64,000 nt of DNA, taken from the NCBI GenBank assembly GCA_023397505.1, contig JAEWUC010000005.1:496001-560000 (forward strand), given 5' to 3'. The notes beneath the pieces were generated by a model that was not told the origin of the DNA, did no database searches, and worked only from the letters and a program-made list of their open reading frames with translations. This document shows, in pieces, positions 7,553 through 16,375 of the stretch. A program made the position numbers and the translations under genes. The stretch comes from Bacteroidota bacterium (GTDB lineage: Bacteria > Bacteroidota > Ignavibacteria > Ignavibacteriales > Melioribacteraceae). How positions within the stretch are numbered: position 1 is the first letter of the stretch; every line of letters starts with the position of its first letter.

Positions 7553-8659
7553 TTATTTCCTGAGAAATATTTCTTTATGTTGTTTTGCGATAGAATCCCA
7601 CGAATAATCACGATTAATTCTTATTTTCCCTTTTTGAGCTAGCTCATAAATTAAGTCAAAATTATCTAGAGAATACTGAAGTTTATTCTTGAGATCTTCA
7701 ACAGAAGATTGAATGAAGGTCAATGCATCATCTTTAACAACAAATAAGTTTTCTTCAATATTACTGCATATTAACGGAACCCCTAAACCCATAACAGTTA
7801 AAATTACTGGAGATAATCCTTCCACATCTGATGGTTGAATATATGCATAGCAGTTTTTCATTAATATTGAAGTATCATTTCCATATATAAATCCTGGAAA
7901 AATTATACGTTGGTCTTTTGTTTTTTTTAAATTAATTTCGAATTCTGACGGGTTAGGTGAGCCCCCAACTATTACTAATTTTTTATCAGTTTTAAGTTTC
8001 TCAAATGCAGGGATTAAGTACTGCAATCCTTTATCGGGAATAAAGCGGCCTACAAATAGGAAGTATTCACCTTTTGTTAGACCTATTTTTTGTAATATAG
8101 CTTCGTCATTTTCTTGAAAAGTTATTTCGCTGCCATATGGAATGAAATCATATTTCTTTTTATATCTTTTCTCAAAAAATTCTTTTGAAAAAACATTATC
8201 AAAAATTACACTATTTGGAAAAAATGCAGTTATAAATGAGGAGATATAAAGGTATAACTTTGCATACCAAGGCCATTTCTCACGTTTCCAATCAACACCG
8301 TCCTGACTTATAAAAACTTTCTTGCCAAATAGTCTTAATATTATTGAAAAGATACTATTACCACCATTGTGTATGTGAACAATATTTGCATTGTTCTTAA
8401 TGATAATATCTATTGTAGCTTTAAAGGAATGAATTAATGAATCGAAACCACTTTTATTTACGGTTTTTATATTTACAATCTTTACGCCGGAGTATTCGGA
8501 TGTTTTTTTAAACCTTCCGTTACCATATACGCGATTATACGCTGTAACGTTAAAGCCCATTTCAACTAAACGGGGGTAAAGTTCAGTTGCAAACTTCTCT
8601 GCACCTGCTGATCCATTTTGGGGCGGGATGCTTCTAAATCCAAAAGCAGCAATTCGCAT
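7553..8659 (-). CDS. GT4-family glycosyltransferase
   Basis: A 368-residue GT-B glycosyltransferase. The start MRIAAFGFRSIPPQNGSAGA (with GAEKFATELYPRLVEMG after it) is the glycine-rich acceptor side loop of family 4; the donor side shows YFLFVGRFIPDKGLQYLIPA, IVGGSP, and YIQPSDVEGLSPVILTVMGLG with the conserved EGLS nucleotide-sugar site. I place the start at the ATG at 8659, two bases after the stop of the preceding reductase gene; an open frame extends 20 codons further up but would overlap that gene and adds no family sequence. No membrane segments, so a cytoplasmic or membrane-peripheral enzyme. Donor and acceptor cannot be read from sequence. Confidence 0.9.
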   Translation of the reverse strand: MRIAAFGFRSIPPQNGSAGAEKFATELYPRLVEMGFNVTAYNRVYGNGRFKKTSEYSGVKIVNIKTVNKSGFDSLIHSFKATIDIIIKNNANIVHIHNGGNSIFSIILRLFGKKVFISQDGVDWKREKWPWYAKLYLYISSFITAFFPNSVIFDNVFSKEFFEKRYKKKYDFIPYGSEITFQENDEAILQKIGLTKGEYFLFVGRFIPDKGLQYLIPAFEKLKTDKKLVIVGGSPNPSEFEINLKKTKDQRIIFPGFIYGNDTSILMKNCYAYIQPSDVEGLSPVILTVMGLGVPLICSNIEENLFVVKDDALTFIQSSVEDLKNKLQYSLDNFDLIYELAQKGKIRINRDYSWDSIAKQHKEIFLRK

Positions 8660-8661
8660 AA

Positions 8662-9561
8662 TTAAACTAAATAATCCATATAATAATCTTGAATATATTC
8701 TCTTAGTGCTACACGCCAATCTTGCATAATATTAAGATTGCGTATATCCAGCTTTCTATTAACCAACCTTTCGTTAGGTGGACGAGGTGCAAAATATTCA
8801 TTTGAAAAATGTTCTGAGGAAACTATATTTATTTTTATTTCATCTTCAAGCCCAAGAATTTTTAATAATTCTGTTGCAACTTCAAGCCTGCTGGTTTGAC
8901 CACCACAAACCATGTTATATAAACCCCAATATTCTTTTTCTATTAAAAGTTTTACATTCTTTGCAAAATCATGAGTATAAGTTGGAGTGCCATCTTTATC
9001 ATTTACAATAAATAGTTCTTTCTTTCCTTCTTTTATTTGTTTCATAAGCTTTTGTATGAACTTCTTATCTTTCTTTGGACCTGAACCCATCATCCAACCG
9101 GCACGACAAATTAAATATCTTTTTGCATTTTGCTGTACAAATACTTCCGCCAGATATTTTGAACGAGCATAAACACCAAGCGGATTCGGCAAGTCCCAAT
9201 CATCATAAAATTCTTTTTTACCATCATAAATACCGGCAGTACTTATATACAATAATGGAATGTTAAGTTCATTAGCTATATAAACAGCGTTTTCAACAGA
9301 AAGCGTATTTGTATTATATGTATCGTCAGCATTATTCTCACAATATTCCAAATCTGTATAAGCACCAAGATGAAATAAATAATCCGGTTTAAATTCAGAT
9401 ACATCCTTTTTGTACGCATTAGAATCTCTGAAATCAAGAAATGATAGCCAATCTTCGTTAACATCTTTATCAGTACATTTTAATTCGTATTCATTAATAA
9501 ATTGTTTGTAAAATGCCTCGCCAAGCATTCCGCCACAACCTGCTATGTAAGTTTTTTTCAC
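8662..9561 (-). CDS. RmlD-like sugar-nucleotide reductase (extended SDR)
   Basis: A 299-residue extended short-chain dehydrogenase. The N terminus KKTYIAGCGGMLGEAFYKQF holds the GxxGxxG nucleotide site (GCGGMLG), and YARSKYLAEVF supplies the YxxxK catalytic pair (about residues 130-134). The lack of a long epimerase insert and the overall length fit dTDP-4-dehydrorhamnose reductase and relatives; however rmlA-C are absent from the window, so the product may be another deoxy sugar. It starts at GTG, whose GTGA overlaps the stop of the upstream glycosyltransferase by 4 bases. Confidence 0.8.
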   Translation of the reverse strand: MKKTYIAGCGGMLGEAFYKQFINEYELKCTDKDVNEDWLSFLDFRDSNAYKKDVSEFKPDYLFHLGAYTDLEYCENNADDTYNTNTLSVENAVYIANELNIPLLYISTAGIYDGKKEFYDDWDLPNPLGVYARSKYLAEVFVQQNAKRYLICRAGWMMGSGPKKDKKFIQKLMKQIKEGKKELFIVNDKDGTPTYTHDFAKNVKLLIEKEYWGLYNMVCGGQTSRLEVATELLKILGLEDEIKINIVSSEHFSNEYFAPRPPNERLVNRKLDIRNLNIMQDWRVALREYIQDYYMDYLV

Positions 9562-10514
9562 AATAACATGTCCTTATATATTTCTAGTATTCTATTTGCA
9601 ATAGAATTAATGTCTAGTTTTTTTTCTATTAGTTTTTGTCTACCATTACAATAATTATCAGCAAATGCTCTTCTAACAAGTAAAAATAATTCAGAAACTT
9701 CAAAAGTTTTGGAAACATACATTCCGTCTACATCTGAAAGAAGTTTTACCACATTACCAACTGGGGTTGAAACAACCTTTAAATTGCATGCCATACATTC
9801 CTTTACAGCATTTGGAGATCCTTCAAAATCCGATGTTAGCAGATATAAATCAGCCGCATTCAAGTATAAAGGAATTATATTCCTTGGTGTATTTGTTAAA
9901 ATAAGAGGTTCTAAGTTAGAAAAACCATCATTCCTTAATTCATTGATAACTTGCAAAAATCTATCAATTCTTTTTTGTGTACGTTTTTTATTATTTGAAT
10001 CAAAAAACAAAACATATTTTTTATCCAGCTCAAGTGAAAGTTTTTGTCTTGCAATTTCTTTATTAATTGGCGTGAAAAAATCTATATCAACACCATTAGG
10101 CAAATAAATAATTTTATTTTCCCTATCATTTCTAAGCTTGTCTTTAACTATAATTTTGTCAAATATTCTTAAGATAATTTCAAATACTAGCTTGCCCCCC
10201 TCATATTCGGGTGGATTTTGATAAGAAATAATTGAATGATTGCGAAAAAAAAAACCGGTTAAAAGAAATAAAACCCCGCTATAGACATGATGACAGTGGA
10301 TAATATCATATTTATTATGCAACAACAATCTAATCAGCCTAATATAGGATTTTGCATATTCTAATTTTCCGCACTCTCTACCATTTATAAAAAAAACTGT
10401 TGACTTAATACCATTTACTGCTAAAGAATCAATTTGTTCTTTTACAAATATACCATATATTGGAAAATTTGAAGTAGGATAATTATTTGTGATGTGTAAT
10501 ACTGAAATACTCAT
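9558..10514 (-). CDS. GT4-family glycosyltransferase
   Basis: A 318-residue GT-B enzyme, shorter than average for the family. It opens with SISVLHITNNYPTSNFPIYG and has IIHCHHVYSGVLFLL in the N-terminal domain; the C-terminal domain contains YVLFFDSNNKKRTQKRIDRF and the donor site YLLTSDFEGSPNAVKECMAC, with the E of EGSP conserved. It overlaps the epimerase stop by 4 bases (ATGA) and the following reductase start by 4 (GTGA), so all three are translationally coupled. The specific sugar transferred is not readable. Confidence 0.88.
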   Translation of the reverse strand: MSISVLHITNNYPTSNFPIYGIFVKEQIDSLAVNGIKSTVFFINGRECGKLEYAKSYIRLIRLLLHNKYDIIHCHHVYSGVLFLLTGFFFRNHSIISYQNPPEYEGGKLVFEIILRIFDKIIVKDKLRNDRENKIIYLPNGVDIDFFTPINKEIARQKLSLELDKKYVLFFDSNNKKRTQKRIDRFLQVINELRNDGFSNLEPLILTNTPRNIIPLYLNAADLYLLTSDFEGSPNAVKECMACNLKVVSTPVGNVVKLLSDVDGMYVSKTFEVSELFLLVRRAFADNYCNGRQKLIEKKLDINSIANRILEIYKDMLL

Positions 10515-11455
10515 TTAATATCTAACCAATCAATAAAATTAGAAATCCCATCTTCAAATGAATACTTTGGGTTATAACCCAATCTGTTTTTTGCTTTACT
10601 TATATCAGCAAAAGTTCTTTCAACATCACCCGGTTGTAAAGGTAGTTTATTTAATATTGCTTTTTTGCCGATATTATTTTCAAGTGTTTCAACCATATGG
10701 GAAAGAGTTATAGTCCTTGATTCACCAAGGTTAAAAATATCATATCCTTTAAGATTACTCATAGCCCCTATTATACCGTCAATAATATCATCAATGTATG
10801 TATAATCTCTTTCAGTAGAGCCATCTCCATAAAATGGTATAGGTTTACCATCAATAATCAATTTTGCAAATTTATGAATAGCGAGATCGGGTCTTTGGCG
10901 TGGACCATATGCAGTAAAGAACCTTAAACAGAAAATGTCGAAATCGTATAAGTGATGATATGTATGGCAAAGTAATTCGCCCACTTTTTTTGTCGCAGCA
11001 TAAGGTGATATCGGATTATCAACACTATCATCTTCAGAAAATGGTATTTTCTTATTATTTCCATATACAGAAGATGATGAAGCAAAAATCATTTTTTTAC
11101 AGCCGCTTTCCTTCATTGCTTCAAGTATGTTTAATGTTCCAAGAACATTTGTATTATAATATCCTATTGGATCGGCGATTGAAGGTCTTACTCCAGCTTT
11201 AGCTGCAAGATGGATTACAATATCAATTTTATTTTCGTTAAAAATCTTCTTTAAGGATTCTTTATCATTAATATCAGACTCATAAAAGAATAAATTTTTG
11301 TTATTAACAAAATTGGATATGTTTTTCTCTTTAATACTGCGGTCATAGAACGGATCGAAATTATCAACGCCAACTACAAAGTTTTTAGTAGCTAATAGTT
11401 TTTCTGTGAGATGCGAACCAATGAAGCCGGCAAAACCAGTGATTAAAAAATTCAT
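10511..11455 (-). CDS. NAD-dependent sugar-nucleotide epimerase (UDP-glucuronate 4-epimerase-like)
   Basis: A 314-residue extended SDR. Signatures: NFLITGFAGFIGSHLTEKLL (GxxGxxG), FASSSSVYGN, YAATKKVGELLCHTYHHLYD (YxxxK), and LRFFTAYGPRQRPDLAIHKF followed by FYGDGSTERDYTYIDD. The FFTAYGPRQRPDLA block is characteristic of the UDP-glucuronate 4-epimerase branch of GalE-like enzymes, which would give UDP-galacturonate; UDP-GlcNAc-uronate is an alternative. The start ATG shares one base with the upstream stop (TAATG), and the stop overlaps the next gene by four. Confidence 0.88.
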   Translation of the reverse strand: MNFLITGFAGFIGSHLTEKLLATKNFVVGVDNFDPFYDRSIKEKNISNFVNNKNLFFYESDINDKESLKKIFNENKIDIVIHLAAKAGVRPSIADPIGYYNTNVLGTLNILEAMKESGCKKMIFASSSSVYGNNKKIPFSEDDSVDNPISPYAATKKVGELLCHTYHHLYDFDIFCLRFFTAYGPRQRPDLAIHKFAKLIIDGKPIPFYGDGSTERDYTYIDDIIDGIIGAMSNLKGYDIFNLGESRTITLSHMVETLENNIGKKAILNKLPLQPGDVERTFADISKAKNRLGYNPKYSFEDGISNFIDWLDIK

Positions 11456-12495
11456 TAAAGTATATAGTTGTGGATATAATTACTTGCAGTGCTTACAATG
11501 GAAAACTTTTCTTTCACAAAATCAAATGCAGTTTCAATCTTAGCTCTTAATATTTTTTCATCAATTTCAATTAGATTCTTAATGCTTTCCGCGAGACTTT
11601 CTGCACTCCCTCTATCAAACCAAAAGCCATGTTCACCATTTGCTATTATCTCCATTGGTCCATGAATGTTCGATACAAGCACCGGAACTTTTGCAGCCAT
11701 GGCTTCAGCTATAGTTAAGCCAAATCCTTCGTATAAAGAAGGTTGTACCAGTAAATCATAATTACATAAATTCCTATAGATATACTCTCTATCTTTAAGT
11801 CCAAGAAATTTTACTCTATTGCTCAAATTATAATTATATACAAGTTTTTTTAAGTATTCTTCCGATGAACCCTCACCAATAAAATCTACCATAATATTAT
11901 AGATTTCATTAGTATCATGTAGTATTTTTATTGCTTTAATTAAAAGATTCTGACCTTTTATTTCATGGTTTAAACGGCCAACTTGTATTATTTTATAAAC
12001 ATTACATTTATTATATGTTGATTTTGAGATTATTCTTTCAACATTAATACCATTATATATTACTATGGGGCTTATTTTACCACGTTTTTTTATATCTTGT
12101 GCCACACCATTTGATATCGCAAATATTTTTTTATACTTCTTTAAATTTATTATTTGTCTCCCTAATCCATGAATAGTAACGACAAGATTTTTTCGGAATA
12201 TGGGGCAAAGTGTATTAACTAAATTCTCATTATGACAATGAATGATATCTGGTTTAATGTTATAAAGAATTTTATTAAGCTTAAATAATGGCAAGGGATT
12301 TCTACTACCCGGTTTTCTATTTAAAACTATTAATTTGACTTTATCATCAAGATTAAAAAACATTTTTTTGCTATATGAATTATTTATTATAATTAGAAAT
12401 ACTTCATCTTTGCTCATTTGCTCATTTGCTATATCAACAAGCATCGTTTCTGCGCCGCCTGTATTAAAAGAAAAAATCAAATGAAGTATTTTCAT
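11455..12495 (-). CDS. GT4-family glycosyltransferase
   Basis: A 346-residue GT-B enzyme. I take the ATG at 12495, giving MKILHLIFSFNTGGAETMLV, the standard family-4 opening with the GGAE loop. That ATG overlaps the stop of the ATP-grasp gene by four bases (ATGA), which marks it as the translation start; the open frame extends 17 codons upstream with no family similarity. C-terminal signatures are YKIIQVGRLNHEIKGQNLLI, FIGEGSS and LLVQPSLYEGFGLTIAEAMA with the EGFGLTIAE donor site. It probably adds one residue of the repeat unit. Confidence 0.91.
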   Translation of the reverse strand: MKILHLIFSFNTGGAETMLVDIANEQMSKDEVFLIIINNSYSKKMFFNLDDKVKLIVLNRKPGSRNPLPLFKLNKILYNIKPDIIHCHNENLVNTLCPIFRKNLVVTIHGLGRQIINLKKYKKIFAISNGVAQDIKKRGKISPIVIYNGINVERIISKSTYNKCNVYKIIQVGRLNHEIKGQNLLIKAIKILHDTNEIYNIMVDFIGEGSSEEYLKKLVYNYNLSNRVKFLGLKDREYIYRNLCNYDLLVQPSLYEGFGLTIAEAMAAKVPVLVSNIHGPMEIIANGEHGFWFDRGSAESLAESIKNLIEIDEKILRAKIETAFDFVKEKFSIVSTASNYIHNYIL

Positions 12496-13604
12496 AAATT
12501 GGTAATAGGATAGTTTTTCAATTTCTTTAAAATGAATATTATCCAAGGAATAGGGTCATAGAAATTAAAAATAGCAAATGCTTTTGTAGAAAAAACATCT
12601 CTAATAAATTTTATTAACGTACAACCTTTAAAAACATTTTTCCAATCATTTGCATCATTCATCCAGCGAACATTATCTCTACATTGATGCTTTTTACCAG
12701 AATCAACACCTTTAATAAAATGATAGCAAATATTATATCCCGCTACCGTTGATAAATAAATAGGAGCCCCTGCACGAAAATTTGTCTCAATGTAATAGTA
12801 TTTTTGACTTATGGAATCATATTTTAATTCAACATCAACCAATCCGATAAAATCTAATTTATCAAGAAGATTTTTTATTGGATATATTAGTTCTTCAACA
12901 TATTTAGTTCTTATAAATGAGCTGCTGCCTATATTAGGAGGATATTGCCTTTCCTTTTGAATAATACATGGGATATGAGTTATTCTATTATGATCTCTCA
13001 ATGCCAGTATTTCGATCATTGCTTCTGATTCACCAGGGATAAACTCTTCAACGAAGAACAACTCAAAATTTACATGAGAAAGACATTTTTTAAGTTCTTC
13101 CAAATTATTAATTATTCTAAATGAACTTTTATCATATTGAAGACTATTTTTGGGTTTTAAAACTAAGGGGAATTTAATATGCTCAATAAATTTAAGGTTT
13201 GATAGTGAGTATGTTTTAGGGACATTAAACCCTACAATAGGTGCTATTTCTTTCTGGAATTCCTTATCAAGTAATTGTTTTGAAGTATATTTTGAATATA
13301 TATTATATAGATTAGAATCTAATAATTGTTCTTGATAATCTAATAGAAATTTTGTCGTTCTATCTGAAGTTGGAAATAGATAACCGTTCTTAAATTTTTT
13401 TTCATTTTTAAGTAGTTTTAATAACTCTTCATCCGAATTTGAATGCTTTAATTCATATTTATCAATTAAATACTTAGAATAATATGTAAATTTTCTATTT
13501 CCATCTAAGTTAATACCATAAATACTAATTTTTTCTTTACCCAAAGACCGAATTATTCCAAGGGATGTCCTATCTTCCAATCCTAAAACAATTGCACTTT
13601 TCAA
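12492..13604 (-). CDS. ATP-grasp ligase
   Basis: A 370-residue ATP-grasp protein like the carboxylate-amine ligases seen in capsule loci. The N-terminal pre-ATP domain reads KSAIVLGLEDRTSLGIIRSL; the ATP-binding lysine is in FPLVLKPKNSLQ, the EEFIPG segment gives the second ATP contact, and the metal ligands are in VDVELKY and YYYIETNFRAGAP (E..N.R). Such enzymes join a carboxylate to an amine through an acyl phosphate. In this locus it may attach an amino acid to a sugar, but that is inference. The start is TTG at 13604, ten bases after the GNAT stop; no nearby ATG would keep the N-terminal domain. Confidence 0.82.
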   Translation of the reverse strand: MKSAIVLGLEDRTSLGIIRSLGKEKISIYGINLDGNRKFTYYSKYLIDKYELKHSNSDEELLKLLKNEKKFKNGYLFPTSDRTTKFLLDYQEQLLDSNLYNIYSKYTSKQLLDKEFQKEIAPIVGFNVPKTYSLSNLKFIEHIKFPLVLKPKNSLQYDKSSFRIINNLEELKKCLSHVNFELFFVEEFIPGESEAMIEILALRDHNRITHIPCIIQKERQYPPNIGSSSFIRTKYVEELIYPIKNLLDKLDFIGLVDVELKYDSISQKYYYIETNFRAGAPIYLSTVAGYNICYHFIKGVDSGKKHQCRDNVRWMNDANDWKNVFKGCTLIKFIRDVFSTKAFAIFNFYDPIPWIIFILKKLKNYPITNL

Positions 13605-13613
13605 GTTACTTAT

Positions 13614-14189
13614 TTATTCCCAGCATTTATTACATTTATCAATAAAATATTCTTTTCTTATTATTATACCAAATACCCTAAATACCGCAACAATACCTAC
13701 TATTCTAGCATTAAATCTCTGCCACTTTTTAATATTTGAGATATTATCTGCTCCCATTGTGGCAATAATTTTATCAATATTATGTTTATTTCGTAGTTCT
13801 TTGATTTTTAGTAGCATATTTTGAAACATCTCAGTTCCATAACCCTCTCCAACAATTGAGTCATTTATTTTTTCAAAACGAACATATCCAATATTATTAT
13901 GAAAAACTATTTCTTGTTTTTTCGAAAAAACTCTTCCGCTAAAACTTTCATGTTTAACAGAATTAAAGAGTAAACATTCACTGCCAATTAAAGAATTGTT
14001 GTTGTCGAAAGCAAACCAAAATATTGTATTATTACTAAGATAATTTACTAAATCTTTTTCCCTTATATGGACACCTAATTCAACTAAATTATTATATATA
14101 ATTTCTTTGTCTGAAGTATTAATCAAGTTAATTCTATTCTTATATATGGATAAATCATTTTGAAAATTTGATTTTATATCAATTGTCAT
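13614..14189 (-). CDS. GNAT-like N-acetyltransferase
   Basis: A 191-residue protein from the ATG at 14189, chosen because TAGGAATT sits upstream and because the longer open frame (to 14282) would overlap the preceding gene. It has the outline of a GNAT domain: IFWFAFDNNNSLIGSECLLF (strand 2-4), IGYVRFEKINDSIVGEGYGT ending in the acetyl-CoA loop GEGYGTEMFQNML, then DKIIATMGADNISNIKKWQR with the NISNIKKWQRF helix. Substrate unknown. Between a deacetylase-like protein and an ATP-grasp ligase it could modify an amino group on the glycan precursor. Confidence 0.75.
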   Translation of the reverse strand: MTIDIKSNFQNDLSIYKNRINLINTSDKEIIYNNLVELGVHIREKDLVNYLSNNTIFWFAFDNNNSLIGSECLLFNSVKHESFSGRVFSKKQEIVFHNNIGYVRFEKINDSIVGEGYGTEMFQNMLLKIKELRNKHNIDKIIATMGADNISNIKKWQRFNARIVGIVAVFRVFGIIIRKEYFIDKCNKCWE

Positions 14190-14235
14190 GATAATTCCTA
14201 AATGATATTTAGGGACTAGAACAATCAGAAATTTC

Positions 14236-15228
14236 TTAATAATTATTTTTATAATTTGCTGTAACTGAATCATAATATTCATTTAATGACATACCAGTAG
14301 ATTTAATTTGTGCTGCAGAAAATAGTATATCCATTTTTTCATAAAGCACTTCAATTTCTGTTTCATTTTTGAAATGTGGATTACAATTTGGCATTAATTC
14401 CGATGAATGCAAAATGAACTCAATATGTGTTGTCTGGTTTATAAGTGCATTTTTTAATATTTGGATTTGATAATAAATGGAATTTTTATCAGGACGCATC
14501 CAAATAATTTCAGGAGAAATATAGTTTAGTATTTTTTTTGTAAATCTATTTTTCATAAAATACGTTAAATTGTTTAATAAATTATTTTCTCGTCTAATAA
14601 TACTAACAGGTACCTCCAATAATGATGATGTGTCTCCTTTCTGGTATATGTTTTCGGAGTTTATAAAATAAGATGAACTAGGAAAATAGCTGTAATCAAT
14701 TTTATTTGCTTTGTACTGGTAATCCGACCCACCCCAATTAATATATGGAGTTATCGAACAATCAATCTTATAATTATGTTTTTTTAATAGATTGATATAA
14801 GTATTATTTATTGCCCAACGCCCAGCTCTATGGCTAACAATACTTACATTGAAAGTATCTTCAAGCATTTTTGTTAAAAAATCAATTTTTTTATCCATAA
14901 TATTTTTCGGATATTCAATTAAAAACGGTTGGTAATAAAAGTCATCTTTTGTTAATTTGTAGTAAGGAGGTGAATTCCATGCATGTAAATGCATACCAAT
15001 TTCACCAGCATCTCGTTTGATTATATCCTTCCCAAATTCTTGGAAGAAATGATCATTAACCATTTCCCAATTAGTCAAATAAACTGGTTTTAAGGAATAT
15101 TTTTCACACAACTCTTGAAATCTAGGTAAATAACAAGCGTTTTTTGTCGTTATTTTTGTGGGTTTAGCCCAAAGATTATCACCTTCTGTATCAATTGTTA
15201 TAATAAATGGTATTCTTTCTTTATCCAT
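14236..15228 (-). CDS. Polysaccharide deacetylase-like protein
   Basis: A 330-residue protein with the NodB fold. IPFIITIDTEGDNLWAKPTK carries the first motif with DTEGD in place of the usual TFDDG, EIGMHLHAW gives the metal-binding H-x-H region (about residues 78-82), and SHRAGRWAINNTYINLLKKH is the motif-3-like RxGrW segment (about 120). No signal peptide, so it should act in the cytoplasm on a lipid-linked or nucleotide sugar, as for other O-antigen-locus members. It lies four bases after the glycosyltransferase stop. The family is likely; catalytic activity is not assured because motif 1 is altered. Confidence 0.8.
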   Translation of the reverse strand: MDKERIPFIITIDTEGDNLWAKPTKITTKNACYLPRFQELCEKYSLKPVYLTNWEMVNDHFFQEFGKDIIKRDAGEIGMHLHAWNSPPYYKLTKDDFYYQPFLIEYPKNIMDKKIDFLTKMLEDTFNVSIVSHRAGRWAINNTYINLLKKHNYKIDCSITPYINWGGSDYQYKANKIDYSYFPSSSYFINSENIYQKGDTSSLLEVPVSIIRRENNLLNNLTYFMKNRFTKKILNYISPEIIWMRPDKNSIYYQIQILKNALINQTTHIEFILHSSELMPNCNPHFKNETEIEVLYEKMDILFSAAQIKSTGMSLNEYYDSVTANYKNNY

Positions 15229-15232
15229 AAAT

Positions 15233-16375
15233 TTAAAGAGTCAAATTATGTTTATCTTTGATTTCGTTCACTAATTTTCCAAATAAGTTTTCCCAATTAT
15301 ACTTTTCTATATCATTTACATCAATTTCCATTTGTTTTTTATTTAATACAATGTAATCTAATTTATTCAAAAATATTTCCTTCGTTGAAGCAAATTCAAT
15401 GTATTTTGCTATATCTTCTTTTGAAAGTGAATACATATCAGTTGAAACAACTGGTTTTTTACATGCTAAATACTCAAAAACTTTTAAGGGATTAACCGAA
15501 TCATTAACTTCATGTTTTTTAAAAGGATTTATACATGCATCAAATTGTTTAATATATGCTGGTATTAAATCCTTGTCTTTTCTACCCAAGTGGTAAAAAT
15601 TTCCATATTTCTTTAGCCGATCAATTGGGAAACTGTTCTCGATCTTTCCAATGAAAACAAACGAATAATTTGCTCTATTCTTAATAATATATTCAATTAG
15701 GTCAATATCTAAAAAGTTGAATAGTGTCCCAACAAAACCAATAATTGGTTTTTTTATATTAAACATTATGTCGGCATTTATATACTTATTATCATGAATA
15801 GATATATTATGTCCATTGGGGATTACAATAAAATCATTTAGTGATAATTTAGAATACTTCTCTTTGAGCTTAATTGCAGAAACAATATTTATATTCGAGT
15901 ACTTTATTGCATTGAGCATTAATTTCATTCGAATATTATAACCTTTTGGATTATTATTAATAATTTCATAAAGAGGGGAATCATCACAAAGATCATAAAC
16001 CCTATAATTCGTATTTCGCCAGAATTTTAAAGCATTTGAGTACATTGTTTTACCCACCCAGATCAAATTGGGAACAGCTAAAACTTTTCTCTTCACCAAG
16101 ATAAAAATGTAGTAATCATATATTGATTTTATTGTTTTAGATCTAAAATAAAACGGAAAATATAAAGGTGGAACTATAATAAAAAGATTTTCCTTTATCT
16201 CATTGATTGTAATTGATAATAATTTGTTTTCGGACTTCCACAGATTTTTAATAGATTGACTTTCTTCTACATAAAATATTCGATGACCATTTTTCCATAA
16301 ATTATAAGCGAAGTTTTGCTTTCTAAACCAAGCACCTCTAAACCAATAATGACCGCCAAAAAAAAGGATATTCAA
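15233..16375 (-). CDS. GT4-like glycosyltransferase with TTG start
   Basis: A 380-residue glycosyltransferase of the GT-B fold. I place its start at TTG 16375: this TTG overlaps the stop of the polymerase gene (TTGA), and a strong ribosome site GAGGAGG sits eight bases upstream. The open frame to ATG 16429 would lie inside the preceding gene. The protein then begins NILFFGGHYWFRGAWFRKQN, and later shows YDLCDDSPLY, IVIPNGHN, KPIIGFVGTLFNFLDIDLI, and CINPFKKHEVNDSVNPLKVF with FEYLACKKPVVS, typical of the donor half. The DCDD-like and NPLK..EY features match glycosyltransferases that use UDP-sugars for exopolysaccharide. Confidence 0.87.
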   Translation of the reverse strand: MNILFFGGHYWFRGAWFRKQNFAYNLWKNGHRIFYVEESQSIKNLWKSENKLLSITINEIKENLFIIVPPLYFPFYFRSKTIKSIYDYYIFILVKRKVLAVPNLIWVGKTMYSNALKFWRNTNYRVYDLCDDSPLYEIINNNPKGYNIRMKLMLNAIKYSNINIVSAIKLKEKYSKLSLNDFIVIPNGHNISIHDNKYINADIMFNIKKPIIGFVGTLFNFLDIDLIEYIIKNRANYSFVFIGKIENSFPIDRLKKYGNFYHLGRKDKDLIPAYIKQFDACINPFKKHEVNDSVNPLKVFEYLACKKPVVSTDMYSLSKEDIAKYIEFASTKEIFLNKLDYIVLNKKQMEIDVNDIEKYNWENLFGKLVNEIKDKHNLTL

